A DNA stretch of 37,702 bases from Filifactor villosus (GTDB lineage: Bacteria > Bacillota > Clostridia > Peptostreptococcales > Filifactoraceae). The notes under the pieces were generated by a model. The model had not been told where the DNA came from, did not search any database, and saw nothing but the letters and a program-made list of their open reading frames with translations. The DNA lies in NCBI RefSeq assembly GCF_042652965.1, contig NZ_JBHSHL010000056.1, positions 1-37,702 on the forward strand. Reading direction: 5' to 3'. The position numbers and the translations under genes were made by a program. Positions 18,901 to 26,747 of this stretch are shown in pieces (the stretch's first letter is position 1; the number at the start of each line of letters is the position of its first letter).

Positions 18901-18961
18901 ATCCTGCCATCATCACAAGTATCAAAAGCAATGACAGCAACCTATTCCACCTTTGTTTCAT
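12953..18961 (-). CDS. Giant SLH-anchored surface protein with transcobalamin-like module
   Basis: A secreted cell-wall protein of about 2002 residues. The frame is open from 18991, but ATGGAGG (18967-18973) directly before MKQRWNRLLSLLLILVM marks the ATG at 18961, giving a signal peptide cut near residue 26-28 (STFA-NE). Approximate order: GLUG-like repeats 30-210; helical FIVAR-like region 265-395; second GLUG block 405-565 (GGIAGIHKGLIINSY); beta-rich Ig-like modules to about 1080; alpha/alpha-barrel of prenyltransferase/squalene-cyclase type 1080-1370 (HPQTGGFGLYDNNSSGLDMT); a DUF4430 / transcobalamin C-terminal-like domain about 1495-1585 (NSGWMYKVNGEHVNYGLEEY); and three SLH domains from about 1825, 1890 and 1950 to the end, which would bind a pyruvylated wall polysaccharide. 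Function is unknown. Adhesion or capture of a small ligand such as a corrinoid is possible from the barrel-DUF4430 pairing. It is a single gene with its own promoter and terminator. Confidence 0.9.
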   Translation of the reverse strand: MKQRWNRLLSLLLILVMMAGFAPQSTFANETIEVTTQEELAAIGSGSYVLARDIVLDESWEAISDFEGQLDGNGKTVTAAGESLFSYINEGALVKNLIVRGRVSGNKSKEPIKLGGLAEVVRGRVQNTLIDIDLVRDALYDSVGGVAGYVDGGQLDTVVANIRLTTELEGEDVDDEKVSGLVGELESGLINNSYWVGIEQGAYLYDDETMKGSEKIEETDLQSETLKAKLNAGDKEGYLPWGLNEDSWLVPGGKREGEARALLQRLVEDMSKINASFYTPESFRTFEEELNKAKEVLSQDSSSEDEIKAVMESLKQGFDQLRHLPLNKEELRAKVEECKSLEFSLYAKDSILKMKGLIKKAERLLESETVLQEDLNSTREELEEQFSAMETRVVRGVDLSSHSGEVIPVTDVAQLKNMEADKVYRLERDLSISAGWWNPQEMNAVFDGNGHTIELGAGSYFPLFDVIGEKGVIQNLGIKGSVKYNFEAGGIAGIHKGLIINSYSLADIESTRGVAGGLVGVLDGGSIINSYVSAQIKSPRGYGALTGRVEYGLIQNSYWNDRMTRVSSDEDTLFLKDSQAMALEEFKTAEFINRLNLQRAPYLKSWGRQRHTGLPYHGEDFDFEEQQGIFVYPVKFTDVSGRSTVIDRKGTIDVNYILGDKDFLVGKLELVGSDLKEGEVRWTTLENHTEHIKPGIESGEVYSYGGGTTTVQVYKLNAQKEQGEKIAEFDLVGKLPEIEDLQVFVADKAPQPSLEGLQNVAKQKFVIEGRQHKELVFKAKFEGSSQYIDLNEYNFDYRYDYRSESDRKKFKHNRGEFVFEEPYKTRFFARVEDFETYVDLESVYVPVQSIRPIGGTYEVHARNSMSLNFDFMPLTGAGTLLGGDTNQVVEVEPANASYHHKWQISSTDPSIVNYVPYIIVSLVPYKAGEVELTATSLDPNIDSPISGTSKVKIVYKNPLQTVAVTKSNYRLNEEEELPLEMELKGSNPEEKHVSEPKIEWKYEGSGKVEIHTKHKYIDQGIGKPFVADDRYYVKAIQKGRVKATGYPVDKTNSPEPIVLNFEIGSNDSLPAVNVTELAEKGLEGGKNHFLKNSLQKDYRFGDEWVVFALSRSGLELDQTKKEAYINSVKEAYTVSNEFYTQNQKPTTIARTMIALGALGIDLGEFREYDFVEKLLNNKDIGTGLNESVYALIAIDTKNYPDRGYRWDRQSLVDEILKYQHPQTGGFGLYDNNSSGLDMTAMALQALRRYTSREEVRNAVEKALEYLKNNLDADMGYQSSEAVAQTLMALAALEKDVLDDRNGFYRNERKNIVIALMNFYDEEAGGFKHEKNSQSINDISTVQAMQALNAYLRYKAGKPFIYDYSDVFENTHEEGLTTIRSIVPVNPLNVEVGTDREDVISKLPIHTLIVDDKGSMHKVELHWNLKDYNGQQEGEYDALAAFDLPPEVRQSTPSMELIVKTKVFVTVPSSSQDMTVYFTLHAMEIGGNNELIWIPRQEVTVPEHSTVYTVFDKVLGEHSISYINKGNYISSIRSPYDGQWLSEFTNGKNSGWMYKVNGEHVNYGLEEYVLKDRDEVVWHYTNDYTQLFETRTQNEGAVVGSKSISGEVKIRPILRGALAEADIDSSSLNEIDRLLSASTSKVLTFDLKSGKAVDQSVVRIAKVVTDKLRSEEKFSLNLKTDLLEVQFDRNAIKTVWEEQKTNQGSFEISIKRIENLHKEAPVKISSKSEESLRHLIGRRPVLELKTKIAEKEISNYRQGRMRIHIPYTLQIGEEKDDLKVYKIGSSGEVSSVDNVSYDALAGVMSFETGETGVYAIGIEQTLKKSAFFVDVDQGKWYAPAIEALFERGVISGRGESRFYPDENISRAEFITLLAKYSGEKTQQSSAMFEDVRKGEWYYPYVIWAQEKGFVTGYRNQFRPNDPINREEMAVILKNFYHQDGTAEITDASFEDEKDISPWARDAVDMMKNTGVISGDEKHRFMPKQHASRAEAAQMLYKLFQEKR

Positions 18962-19002
18962 TTTAACCTCCATATTATTTGATTTATTCATTCAATGCTT
19001 CA

Positions 19003-19030
19003 ATGATATCAAAATTTCCCCCTTTGTCAA
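19003..19030 (-). promoter_or_regulatory. Promoter of the SLH surface-protein gene
   Basis: Minus-strand TTGACA (19025-19030), 16-base spacer, TATCAT (19003-19008), about 40 bases upstream of the chosen start codon. Confidence 0.7.
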
Positions 19031-19976
19031 TTCTTTAAACAAGACAATATGACCGGAAATTCTTGCATATCGGAGTCGGGATTGTGAACGCAGGAAAGGC
19101 TTCTTTTTAAACCCGAGTTAAGAGGTTTGAAATACAGACTTCCATCCTTTCATAACATGAACGTTCTTTTGTTTTTCGATAAGAATTCCGTATGAACGAT
19201 ATAAAAAATTTTTCATCTATGGACAGTTCCAAATCGCAGCATACTATCGCGTCAGAGCTTTTTTCCAAAAAATAGAAATGATATTAAAGTCTAATTGAAA
19301 ATCAATATTGAAAGAGAATGGAAAGAGGAGTATAATAAAAACAATACCGCACAAAGACACCCTATGTTCTTTTTGCGTTTTTACAAAGAAGGTTTGTTAA
19401 ATAAATATTTTATCCGTCTTCCTGCTTGAGTTGTTATCGGGTAATATTTTCTCGTCAATCAAATATGTAATACTATTCTCCAATAATAGAAGTATGGATA
19501 TATCTGTTTTTCAACCCATGAAAAATCGGTTTATCTTCTATGGATCACAGATTGTTTATATCTACAATTCAAAGGAAAAATAGTATAAAACTGTTATTCA
19601 CTTGAGCTTCGAATATCGGCAATTTGCACCCCACAGAGGATAAAACGAATGTTCATTGTTACAAATGGGTACATTAACATGTTGGAATCAATGTCAAATA
19701 GGCTCCAGCTCCTTGTGTCTTAGAATAAGGATCCAAATAAGGGGAGCTTCCGCCATGTCGCTGTACCGGATATCACACCGCTTCCATCAAAGAATCGTCT
19801 ATGTTGTTCGTATTATTTTCTATGGATGGAATTTTGATCGGATTGTACTCTATCATGTAATTGAACTGTGTCCATGCCGGACCTGTTTGGAGTATTTTTA
19901 CGATTTTCACCATGAACATTCCATCAGGATTGGGAATTTCCGGAATTCATCCATTGTTTGGAATCGAGGTTTTGTT
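19031..19976. other. Long gene-free interval before the export operon
   Basis: About 950 bases. It holds MITE copy C (19470-19586). From 19656 a frame runs open into the ABC ATPase gene, but its first 107 codons lack family features and a ribosome site, so I treat them as non-coding. An imperfect palindrome with ATGTT/AACAT ends (about 19649-19680) could be an operator. No promoter was assigned. Confidence 0.45.
19470..19586. repeat. MITE-like intergenic repeat, copy C
   Basis: ATACTATTCTCCAATAATAG at the left, GTTTTTCAACCCATGAAAAA in the centre, CTTCTATGGATC, GTTTATATCTAC, and GGAAAAATAGTAT at the right; 117 bp. Confidence 0.82.
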
Positions 19977-20684
19977 ATGAAAAAAATACTGATCCGCGCA
20001 AACCATATATCCAAGAGCTATTCTTTAGACTCCCTTGAGGTTCGAGCCCTATCCGATGTGAGTTTCGACATCTATGACGGCGAATTTCTGGTCATCTTGG
20101 GGCCTTCAGGTTCGGGCAAAAGCACCATGCTCAACATCATAGGGGGAATGGATACCCTGACGGAGGGGGAGTTCTTCTTTGACGATGTGCCCATGCACCA
20201 CTCTTCGGAGAAACAACTTACCTTTTACAGACGTGATAACATCGGCTTTGTCTTTCAGTTCTATAATCTTATGTCGAACCTTACCGCCCTTGAAAACGTA
20301 AGACTCAGCGTAGAGATCGCAAAAGATCCCTTTGATGAAAGAGAGATCCTCTCCTCCGTGGGTCTTGACGATCGCCTCCATCACTTCCCCATGCAGTTAT
20401 CGGGAGGAGAGCAGCAGAGAGTAGCCCTTGCAAGAGCCTTGTGCAAAAATCCCAAGCTCCTTCTCTGTGATGAACCCACAGGTGCTCTGGATTCCAAGAC
20501 AAGCATTGAGATCCTGAAGGTTCTCAAGGATTTCAACTCCGTCTACAAAAAAACCGTCGTTATCATCACCCACAATGCAGCCATTGCCAATATGGCCGAC
20601 AGAGTCTTTTACCTGAAGGACGGTCAGTTGATCCGGGTGCAGGAAAATGCTCATCCCTGCCCCGTTGAAGAACTCGAACTATAG
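19977..20684 (+). CDS. ABC transporter ATPase (MacB/LolD type)
   Basis: The ATP-hydrolysing subunit of an export system. The 235-residue protein has Walker A GPSGSGKST (about residue 43), a Q-loop in FVFQFYNLM, signature LSGGEQQRVALARAL, Walker B LLLCDEPTGALD and the H-loop in VIITHN. This pattern (DEPTGALD, LxGGEQQRVA) belongs to the MacB/LolD/FtsE branch that works with FtsX-type permeases. The open frame begins 107 codons earlier, but the family N-terminus and GAGG before the ATG at 19977 mark the start. The permease gene starts 22 bases after the stop and the adaptor gene follows, forming a three-gene operon. Confidence 0.95.
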   Translation: MKKILIRANHISKSYSLDSLEVRALSDVSFDIYDGEFLVILGPSGSGKSTMLNIIGGMDTLTEGEFFFDDVPMHHSSEKQLTFYRRDNIGFVFQFYNLMSNLTALENVRLSVEIAKDPFDEREILSSVGLDDRLHHFPMQLSGGEQQRVALARALCKNPKLLLCDEPTGALDSKTSIEILKVLKDFNSVYKKTVVIITHNAAIANMADRVFYLKDGQLIRVQENAHPCPVEELEL

Positions 20685-20706
20685 AAGATTACGGAAGGTG
20701 ATCATT

Positions 20707-23064
20707 ATGATCTTATACAAAAAACTGGGGCGCGACCTTTGGAACAAGAAGGATTCCAACCTTGCCGTCATCATCCTGGTCGCACTGGGCATCCTTATTT
20801 TCTCCTCCTTCGACATGCTGGGCAAAAACCTGCACTACTCCCAGCAAAGCTTTTATGATAGCCACGGTTTTGCGGACGGTTTCATTGAGCTGAAGCACAT
20901 CCCCTACACCAAGGTGGAACCTCTTCATCGAATTGAAGGGATCGAACGAATCGAAGGCAGGATCATCGAAACGGCGAAGATAACCTATGAGAACAGTCGA
21001 GATGATATCTATCTCAAGCTGATCTCCTTTGATGACGAGGTCAACCACATCAATCGTTTTCTGCTTCAAGAGGGAGACTATCCTTCCGCCGAAAAATACG
21101 AAGTCCTCCTGGACAGCCGTTTTGCAGAATTTCATCACCTCAAGACGGGGGATGTGGTCAACATCATCAAAAACGGTACGGAAACAAGGTTTACAGTCAG
21201 CGGTATCGGAGCAAGTCCGGAGTTCATATACAGCATCAAAGACATCCGTGACATCCTGCCGAACTATGACACCTACGGAATCGCCGCCGTATCTAAAAAC
21301 ACCGCCGAGAAGATGACGGATTTGGATCAGCAGTACAACGACCTGGTATTTACCCTGAAGGAAGGATATGAATTCAGCGATGTGAACGATGCCTTGAAGA
21401 GCAGTCTCAAGAATTACCACATCTCCTCCATCATCCCCAGAAAGTATCAGACCAGCCATGTCATCGTCGACGGAGAAGTTGTTGAAGCAAAGACGATGAG
21501 TCTGTTTATTCCTCTTTTGTTCCTCTTTATTTCGTCGATGATACAGATCATGATGTTGGAGCGCCTTGTTCAGTCCCAACGCTCACAGATAGGGATCTTA
21601 AAGGCTTTCGGGTACTCGGATAGGAGAATCCTGCACCACTATATGCTGTTTTCGGTCATCTTGGGAGTCGCAGGTTCGGCTCTGGGAATCCTCCTGTCTA
21701 TACCTGCCCTCTCTTCCTTTGTTAGGATGTACCACAACTTTTTTAACTTTCCCTATATCTCGAGGACCCTCTACCCCTCTTCTCTGACCATCAGCACGGT
21801 CATGGGTATCTCTTTTTCCGCTCTGGCAGGTTATATCGGAGCCAAAAAGACCCTTGCCCTCTCTCCGTTGGAGGCCTTCAAGGCGGAAGAGCCCCACTAT
21901 GTGCAACGCAAAACGATCTTGGACTCCTTCCTCTTTCTGTTTCATACCTTCGGCAGGATGTCGGTGAGAAACATCTCCCGAAATCGGAAGAGAAGTTTGT
22001 TCATCCTCTTCGGGATCATGCTTTCCTTCTCCCTGAGTGCGACCGTCTTCATCCTTTCGGATATCCGGGATACGGTCATCCTGGCCAAGTACGATTACAG
22101 CGAGATCTACGATGCCAAGATCCATTTTCAGTATCCGGTACGCAAGTCTCTCGCACTCCAAGAGTTGCAGAGATACCGAGGGATATCGGAGGCGGAGGCA
22201 CTGCTTGAGATCCCGGTGTCGATCTACCACGAAAACATAACAAAGGATGTCAGTGTCACAGGGATCGAAGAAAACACCGAGCTGTATCATATCCTCGATG
22301 AAGATGATAAACGCATCCCTCTTAGAAAAAACGACCTCTTCCTTTCACAGCGTCTGGCGGATATTTTAAGGGTCAAGGTCGGGGACAGTATCTATATCAA
22401 AAGCTTTCTGATGAAAAACCCGGAAAAGGTCAAGAGGACCGTCACCAAGATCGTAAAACAAAACGTCGGTCTCGGCATCTATATGGAGAGAAACGACTTA
22501 GAGGAACTCCTGCAACAAAAAAACATCGCCACCTCGATCATCTTTCGTGCAAACAAAGATTTGATCGAAACTATGCAGAAGGATTACGAAGAAAGTCCTC
22601 TTGTTTCAAACATCGTTCACAGTGATAAGATGAAGCAAAAAATGCTCGACTTTCTTCAGACCTTCGCCTTTATGACCTATGTATTTTCAGGGTTCGGCAT
22701 CGTTATGTGCTTTATCGTCATCTATAACTCCTATACGATCAGCATCAGCGAGCGGAGTCGGGAACTCTCCTCTCTTTTGGTACTGGGGATGAGCCGCAAG
22801 GAGGTCTCTCAGATCATCGCCCTGGAGCAAAAACTTATCGCCGCCTGTGCGATCATCTTAGGTATCCCTCTCACAAAAGTGTTTTTGCACTACGTCTCCC
22901 TTGCGATCTCGGACGACACCTTCACAGTCCCCACCGATTTCAATTTTCAAGGGCTTGTATGGGCCTTTGTCTGCGTTGCCGTATCGATTGCTCTGGCGCA
23001 GATCTCAGGAAATAAAAAGATCAATGATCTCGTTATCGTCGAGGTATTGAAAGAGCGCGAATAG
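20707..23064 (+). CDS. FtsX-family ABC permease
   Basis: The membrane subunit of the exporter, about 785 residues. One N-terminal helix (NLAVIILVALGILIFSS, residues about 18-34) is followed by a large extracellular domain. A three-helix FtsX block lies at about 265-390, then another helix at about 430, a second extracellular domain, and a C-terminal FtsX block at about 655-770. This double FtsX layout is typical of two-domain MacB-like permeases in Gram-positive bacteria. The frame is open from 20647 and overlaps the ATPase gene, but GGAAGGTG before the ATG at 20707 and the natural start MILYKKLGRDLW decide otherwise. It lies 22 bases after the ATPase gene and 17 before the adaptor gene. Confidence 0.93.
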   Translation: MILYKKLGRDLWNKKDSNLAVIILVALGILIFSSFDMLGKNLHYSQQSFYDSHGFADGFIELKHIPYTKVEPLHRIEGIERIEGRIIETAKITYENSRDDIYLKLISFDDEVNHINRFLLQEGDYPSAEKYEVLLDSRFAEFHHLKTGDVVNIIKNGTETRFTVSGIGASPEFIYSIKDIRDILPNYDTYGIAAVSKNTAEKMTDLDQQYNDLVFTLKEGYEFSDVNDALKSSLKNYHISSIIPRKYQTSHVIVDGEVVEAKTMSLFIPLLFLFISSMIQIMMLERLVQSQRSQIGILKAFGYSDRRILHHYMLFSVILGVAGSALGILLSIPALSSFVRMYHNFFNFPYISRTLYPSSLTISTVMGISFSALAGYIGAKKTLALSPLEAFKAEEPHYVQRKTILDSFLFLFHTFGRMSVRNISRNRKRSLFILFGIMLSFSLSATVFILSDIRDTVILAKYDYSEIYDAKIHFQYPVRKSLALQELQRYRGISEAEALLEIPVSIYHENITKDVSVTGIEENTELYHILDEDDKRIPLRKNDLFLSQRLADILRVKVGDSIYIKSFLMKNPEKVKRTVTKIVKQNVGLGIYMERNDLEELLQQKNIATSIIFRANKDLIETMQKDYEESPLVSNIVHSDKMKQKMLDFLQTFAFMTYVFSGFGIVMCFIVIYNSYTISISERSRELSSLLVLGMSRKEVSQIIALEQKLIAACAIILGIPLTKVFLHYVSLAISDDTFTVPTDFNFQGLVWAFVCVAVSIALAQISGNKKINDLVIVEVLKERE

Positions 23065-23081
23065 AAAGGAAGGTTAGAAAA

Positions 23082-24344
23082 ATGAAAAAACTGTATAAAT
23101 GGATACTTTGGATCCTTATAGGGATCATCATCGCGTTTACCGCCTTCTTGCAACTGAACAAGAAGATAGCTGTCGCTGTCTATGAAGCCAAACTCTCCAA
23201 CCTCGACCACAGCATTGAAGAAACGGGAACCGTCGTGGGCTCTGACACGATAACCCTCTCCTCGGAAATAGGAGGACGAGTCCTGAGTTCGATTAAAGAA
23301 AACACCCGTGTATCCAGAGGAGACCTTCTGATCTCTCTCGATACCTCGGACATCGAACACAAGATCTCCGAGCTTGAAGCAAATCTTCAAAGTGTTCGAG
23401 GACAAAAAAAGATGAGTGATCCCACCTTGTACCGATCGATGGTCGAAGCAAAGCAACTCGAGATCGAAGCAAGTCGCATTGAGCTTGCCGACCTCGAAAA
23501 AAAAATCGAGGATGCACAAAATCTCTATGACAGTGGTGCCCTTGCAAAACAGGAACTCGACTCCCTTATCTTGGCAAAGGATCGCCTTACCCTCAAGAAG
23601 GAAGCTCAAGATAAAGAACTTTCCTTGATTTATGAGCAGAGCAAACCGAAGGCGGGAACCGACCAAATGTATACCGGACAGGAGAAGGCCATTGAGGAAA
23701 ACATCGAACAGCTCAAGGAACATCGTTCCAAGGCAAAGATTTTCTCTCCCATCGATGGAGTCATATCCAAGGTCTCAGTGAAAAGCGGAGAGTTTGCTCC
23801 CCCGATTTCTCCATTGGTAACGGTCACAGACAGTGATGACCTCAGAATCGAGAGCAGAGTCCTTGTCGACGATGTCATCTACCTCCATATCGGAGATAAG
23901 GTCGATATCACCCAAAAGACAAACTCTCATGACCTACACGGGACGGGCAGGATTATCGACATCAGCTCCTTTGCAGACAGCACTGTTTCGGGGCTGGGAC
24001 TCAACGAGAAGAAGGTCAAGGTAAAGGTCTTTATCGAAAATAAAGGAGATCTGATCTTATCCGAAAACTACGATGTTACCCTCAATTTCATCCTAAAGGA
24101 AATGAAGGATGTTATTGCGGTTCCCAAATCCGCCGTGTTCTCTATCGAGGATGATAAGGATGCCGTACTCCTAATGAAGGAAGGGAAGGCAGCCATTCAG
24201 GAAGTCGTCGTCTCCTATGAGACCGGTTCGGACTTTGTTATTTCGGAAGGTCTCTCCGAGGGAGATCTCGTCATCAAGAATCCCAATATTGAAGGTCTGA
24301 AGGAAGGTTCTCTTGTCAAACTTATTGAAAGCAGCAAGGAGTAA
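23082..24344 (+). CDS. HlyD/MacA-type membrane-fusion adaptor
   Basis: The extracytoplasmic partner of the exporter, 420 residues. An N-terminal membrane anchor (WILWILIGIIIAFTAFLQL) is followed by a first lipoyl half (EIGGRVLSSIKENTRVSRGD), a long coiled-coil hairpin at about 85-195, the second lipoyl half (IFSPIDGVISKVSVKSGE) and beta-barrel and membrane-proximal domains. GAAAGGAAGG precedes the ATG. In Gram-positive bacteria such adaptors (YknX-like) work with an FtsX permease and ATPase to expel peptides or drugs. The substrate here is unknown. No outer-membrane factor gene is nearby, as expected for a monoderm cell. Confidence 0.92.
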   Translation: MKKLYKWILWILIGIIIAFTAFLQLNKKIAVAVYEAKLSNLDHSIEETGTVVGSDTITLSSEIGGRVLSSIKENTRVSRGDLLISLDTSDIEHKISELEANLQSVRGQKKMSDPTLYRSMVEAKQLEIEASRIELADLEKKIEDAQNLYDSGALAKQELDSLILAKDRLTLKKEAQDKELSLIYEQSKPKAGTDQMYTGQEKAIEENIEQLKEHRSKAKIFSPIDGVISKVSVKSGEFAPPISPLVTVTDSDDLRIESRVLVDDVIYLHIGDKVDITQKTNSHDLHGTGRIIDISSFADSTVSGLGLNEKKVKVKVFIENKGDLILSENYDVTLNFILKEMKDVIAVPKSAVFSIEDDKDAVLLMKEGKAAIQEVVVSYETGSDFVISEGLSEGDLVIKNPNIEGLKEGSLVKLIESSKE

Positions 24345-24417
24345 TACTAAAACCTAATAAAAATGTCAGGTTTATGGGATGTGTAGATACGGATTATAAT
24401 TTGAGCAAATAAAAGTA

Positions 24418-24532
24418 ATACTATTCTCCGTTTGAAATCTCGGGTATACAGAATGTACAACTGCCGAAAAACAATTTGGAGAATCATATATTCCAAAGTA
24501 TTCAACCTGTCAATTCTAATAGACAATAGTAT
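24418..24532. repeat. MITE-like intergenic repeat, copy D
   Basis: Begins ATACTATTCTCCGTTTG and ends AATAGACAATAGTAT; the interior is more diverged than copies C and E. 115 bp. Confidence 0.7.
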
Positions 24533-24556
24533 AAACTACGTTCATATGAGCTACTA

Positions 24557-24668
24557 ATGCTCTTCTCCAATAGAAGTATGGATATATCTGTTTTTCGACC
24601 ACGAAAAACTATTTTGTCTTCTATGGGGACAGAACGTTTATATCCACTACTCAAACGAATAGTAGTAT
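24557..24668. repeat. MITE-like intergenic repeat, copy E
   Basis: ATGCTCTTCTCCAATAGAAG at the left, GTTTTTCGACCACGAAAAAC in the centre, CTTCTATGGGG, GTTTATATCCAC, and CGAATAGTAGTAT at the right. Very close to copies B and C; 112 bp. Confidence 0.85.
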
Positions 24669-24688
24669 AAGCAATTTAAATGGATAAT

Positions 24689-24748
24689 AATATAAAAAAA
24701 CAAGGGAGCAGTTCAAAATAACGGTGAATTTATTTTGAACTGCTCCCT
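24689..24748 (-). terminator. Terminator of the amidase gene
   Basis: A perfect 19-bp stem, AGGGAGCAGTTCAAAATAA with its complement, around 8 bases (24703-24748). On the minus strand it runs into TTGTTTTTTTATA, as expected for an intrinsic terminator. Confidence 0.88.
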
Positions 24749-24810
24749 CTATGCTTTTCATCCCGCTCTCAACAAATAGACCGTCTTTGAAAATTCAACT
24801 CTCCGGTGCA

Positions 24811-25623
24811 TTATCCGAAGAGTCTGCTGTCCTTGGCAACAACATCGTAGAGATCGGTCCTTCTGTCTCTATAGACATTGATGGTGCTTCGTATCTCTTC
24901 CAATCTCGAGAAATCGACCTCTCCTACAACAAGACCCTCTTCCTCCAAGGTCTCACTGATACGAACACCCCAAGGATCATAGACTGCGGACTCTCCGGCA
25001 AATTTTCCGTTTACTTTTAGAGAGGCAAAATTAGTCCCCGACACGAAAAACTGGTTCTCAATCGCGCGGGTTTGCAGGATGCTCTTCCAGTGAGGAAGAC
25101 GCTTGATCGGCCACTCGGCAACACTGAATAACACCTCGACACCTGCAAGGGCATAGAGTCTTACCCACTCCAAAAACCTCGTATCGTAACAGATCACGAT
25201 TCCGCACTTATGTCCATCCAACTCAAAAATACCCGGCTTACTTCCCCTTTCGAAGTAATTCTCTTCCTTGACATAGGAAAACAAATGCACCTTATCATAG
25301 GTCTCGATCAACTCTCCCTCCCGGTTGTAGATATAAGACCGGTTGTACAGCCGATCTCCCTCCTTGACCGTAACGGAACCTCCTACGATATTCATATGAT
25401 ATTCCTTCGCCAACCCGGACAGAAATTCCTGTGTGCGAAGACCATCAACATCCGCCAGTCGAATCACGTTCTCATCCATATGAAAGGCAGTATTCCACAG
25501 TTCGGGAAGTACGACAACATCCGCTCCTTCCTCCCCCGCCTTGCGGATCCACTTTTCAGCGGTAAGATAGTTCTCATCTGCACTCTGTTGACTGATGATC
25601 ATTTGTACATTGTATATCTTCAT
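24811..25623 (-). CDS. Nitrilase-superfamily carbon-nitrogen hydrolase (omega-amidase-like)
   Basis: A cytosolic amidase of 270 residues. The catalytic triad of the family is in place: E41 in VVLPELWNTAF, K111 in YDKVHLF and C145 in GIVICYDTRF. The length and the WNTAF and CYDTRFLEWVR contexts resemble omega-amidases, which hydrolyse alpha-ketoglutaramate or alpha-ketosuccinamate in transamination and methionine salvage. A general short-chain amidase is also possible. The frame is open from 25686, but TGGAGGAGAAT directly before the ATG at 25623 sets the start. It is transcribed alone, toward a strong terminator. Confidence 0.9.
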   Translation of the reverse strand: MKIYNVQMIISQQSADENYLTAEKWIRKAGEEGADVVVLPELWNTAFHMDENVIRLADVDGLRTQEFLSGLAKEYHMNIVGGSVTVKEGDRLYNRSYIYNREGELIETYDKVHLFSYVKEENYFERGSKPGIFELDGHKCGIVICYDTRFLEWVRLYALAGVEVLFSVAEWPIKRLPHWKSILQTRAIENQFFVSGTNFASLKVNGKFAGESAVYDPWGVRISETLEEEGLVVGEVDFSRLEEIRSTINVYRDRRTDLYDVVAKDSRLFG

Positions 25624-25729
25624 ATTCTCCTCCATGTTACAGTTCGTTTTTATCTCCAAATACCTTGATCCCCTTATCCATCTCAATCATTCGATGATAC
25701 CGATCCTATACTTGATCGTTGACGATATT

Positions 25730-25843
25730 CTCCTATTCTTCGATCAAAGAACGGTTATATCCGCCTCGATCATCCAAACAAAATATTTCAGTTCTAAAGA
25801 AGTCAGACTCATCAATATCAAATATTCAAACGAATAACAGTAT
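25730..25843. repeat. MITE-like intergenic repeat, copy F
   Basis: CCTATTCTTCGATCAAAG at the left, GGTTATATCCGCC inside, and ATTCAAACGAATAACAGTAT at the right. Its left end is diverged, so the boundary is approximate. Confidence 0.62.
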
Positions 25844-26228
25844 TGTACTTCTAGTGTAATGGGATGTTGAAATTCATTGTAGTTCCGACTTTTTATTATG
25901 AAATCTTTCGCCTCATACATAAAGATAAGAAATAAAAATAATGAACAACAGGTCAAGACACTAGTCATTGTGTGGTTGATATCAATCATATTGTATCCCA
26001 CAGAAGATGAAACAACTTTTTGAGATTGCAGGATCGATACGACGACCCTTCTATCGGATAATAGAGAAGTACCATCCAGAGACAAACTTGCGTTTTTTCG
26101 GTTTATAGATTATAAAAGTTTATCATACCAAGATTTTCAAAAATTTCATCCTTCATATAAATTTGATTCTATGCCGGTTTTCAAACTGTGCGGTATTGCC
26201 ACAGTAGCAATTAGAACGGTTTTGTGCA
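25844..26228. other. AT-rich gene-free interval
   Basis: No gene I can support. A minus-strand open frame (25744-26085) runs through MITE copy F and has no ribosome site. CTTCTATCGGATAATAGAG near 26048 resembles internal pieces of the MITE family, so a decayed copy may be present. Confidence 0.4.
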
Positions 26229-26747
26229 TTACTCAAAGTCTTTGTACAGAAGACTGGGCTGAATATCGTTGTTGCCCTGATACTTTCCACTCGCATAGTT
26301 CTCATAGTCTCCGCAGATGGTATGGTAGTAGATCTGACAGATCTCAACATCGGGATAGATCCGAACAGGATGAATGGTGTGGATCTCCAAAGTCCAATAC
26401 CCGGAGAAACCTACATCTCCAAAACCGGCAGTAATATGGATAGACAACCCCAACCTTCCTATGGAGGAACGCCCTTCCAACATCGGGACCAAGTCCTTCG
26501 TCTGTGTAAATTCAACCGTCCTTCCCAAGTATAGTTTGTTGGGTTCAAGGACAAATCCCTCCTTGGGAATGACTATCCTCTGTATCTTGTTGGGTTTCTT
26601 CATATCCAAGATCCCCTCATCGTAGACCAACAATTCGTTGTGCAGTCTCAGGTTGTAGCTGTTGGGATTGAGACGTTGCTCATCGAAGGGCTCGATGATG
26701 ATCTCACTGCCTATTCTTCTTTGTATCTCTTTTCCCGATAATATCAA
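26229..26747 (-). CDS. dcd: dCTP deaminase
   Basis: Converts dCTP to dUTP (or to dUMP in bifunctional relatives) for thymidylate synthesis. The 172 residues start with the family's MILSGKEIQRRI and contain LNPNSYNLRLHNELLVY, EGRSSIGRLGLSIHITAGFG and GYWTLEIHTIHPVRIYP; E121 in TLEIH corresponds to the catalytic Glu. AGGAGG lies about 13 bases before the ATG, rather far, but the N-terminus matches the family, so the start stands. Monofunctional and bifunctional types cannot be separated with certainty here. It is flanked by gene-free, repeat-bearing intervals. Confidence 0.95.
   Translation of the reverse strand: MILSGKEIQRRIGSEIIIEPFDEQRLNPNSYNLRLHNELLVYDEGILDMKKPNKIQRIVIPKEGFVLEPNKLYLGRTVEFTQTKDLVPMLEGRSSIGRLGLSIHITAGFGDVGFSGYWTLEIHTIHPVRIYPDVEICQIYYHTICGDYENYASGKYQGNNDIQPSLLYKDFE

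Larger units (their letters stand above)
24345..24688. other. Intergenic interval with two tandem MITE copies
   Basis: No gene. Almost all of it is repeat copies D (24418-24532) and E (24557-24668), lying head to tail 24 bases apart between the convergent hlyD-like and amidase genes. Confidence 0.6.

Noticed and set aside
19656..19976. N-terminal extension of the ABC ATPase
   Set aside because: The 107 extra codons lack family features and a ribosome site. GAGG and the normal family start lie at 19977.
20647..20706. Upstream start of the FtsX permease overlapping the ATPase gene
   Set aside because: GGAAGGTG before the ATG at 20707 and the typical N-terminus support the shorter form.
20713..21579. 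288-codon minus-strand open frame inside the permease gene
   Set aside because: Antisense shadow of the FtsX gene, with no domain features.
25744..26085. Minus-strand ORF of 113 codons
   Set aside because: It runs through MITE copy F, lacks a ribosome site and shows no conserved-looking sequence.
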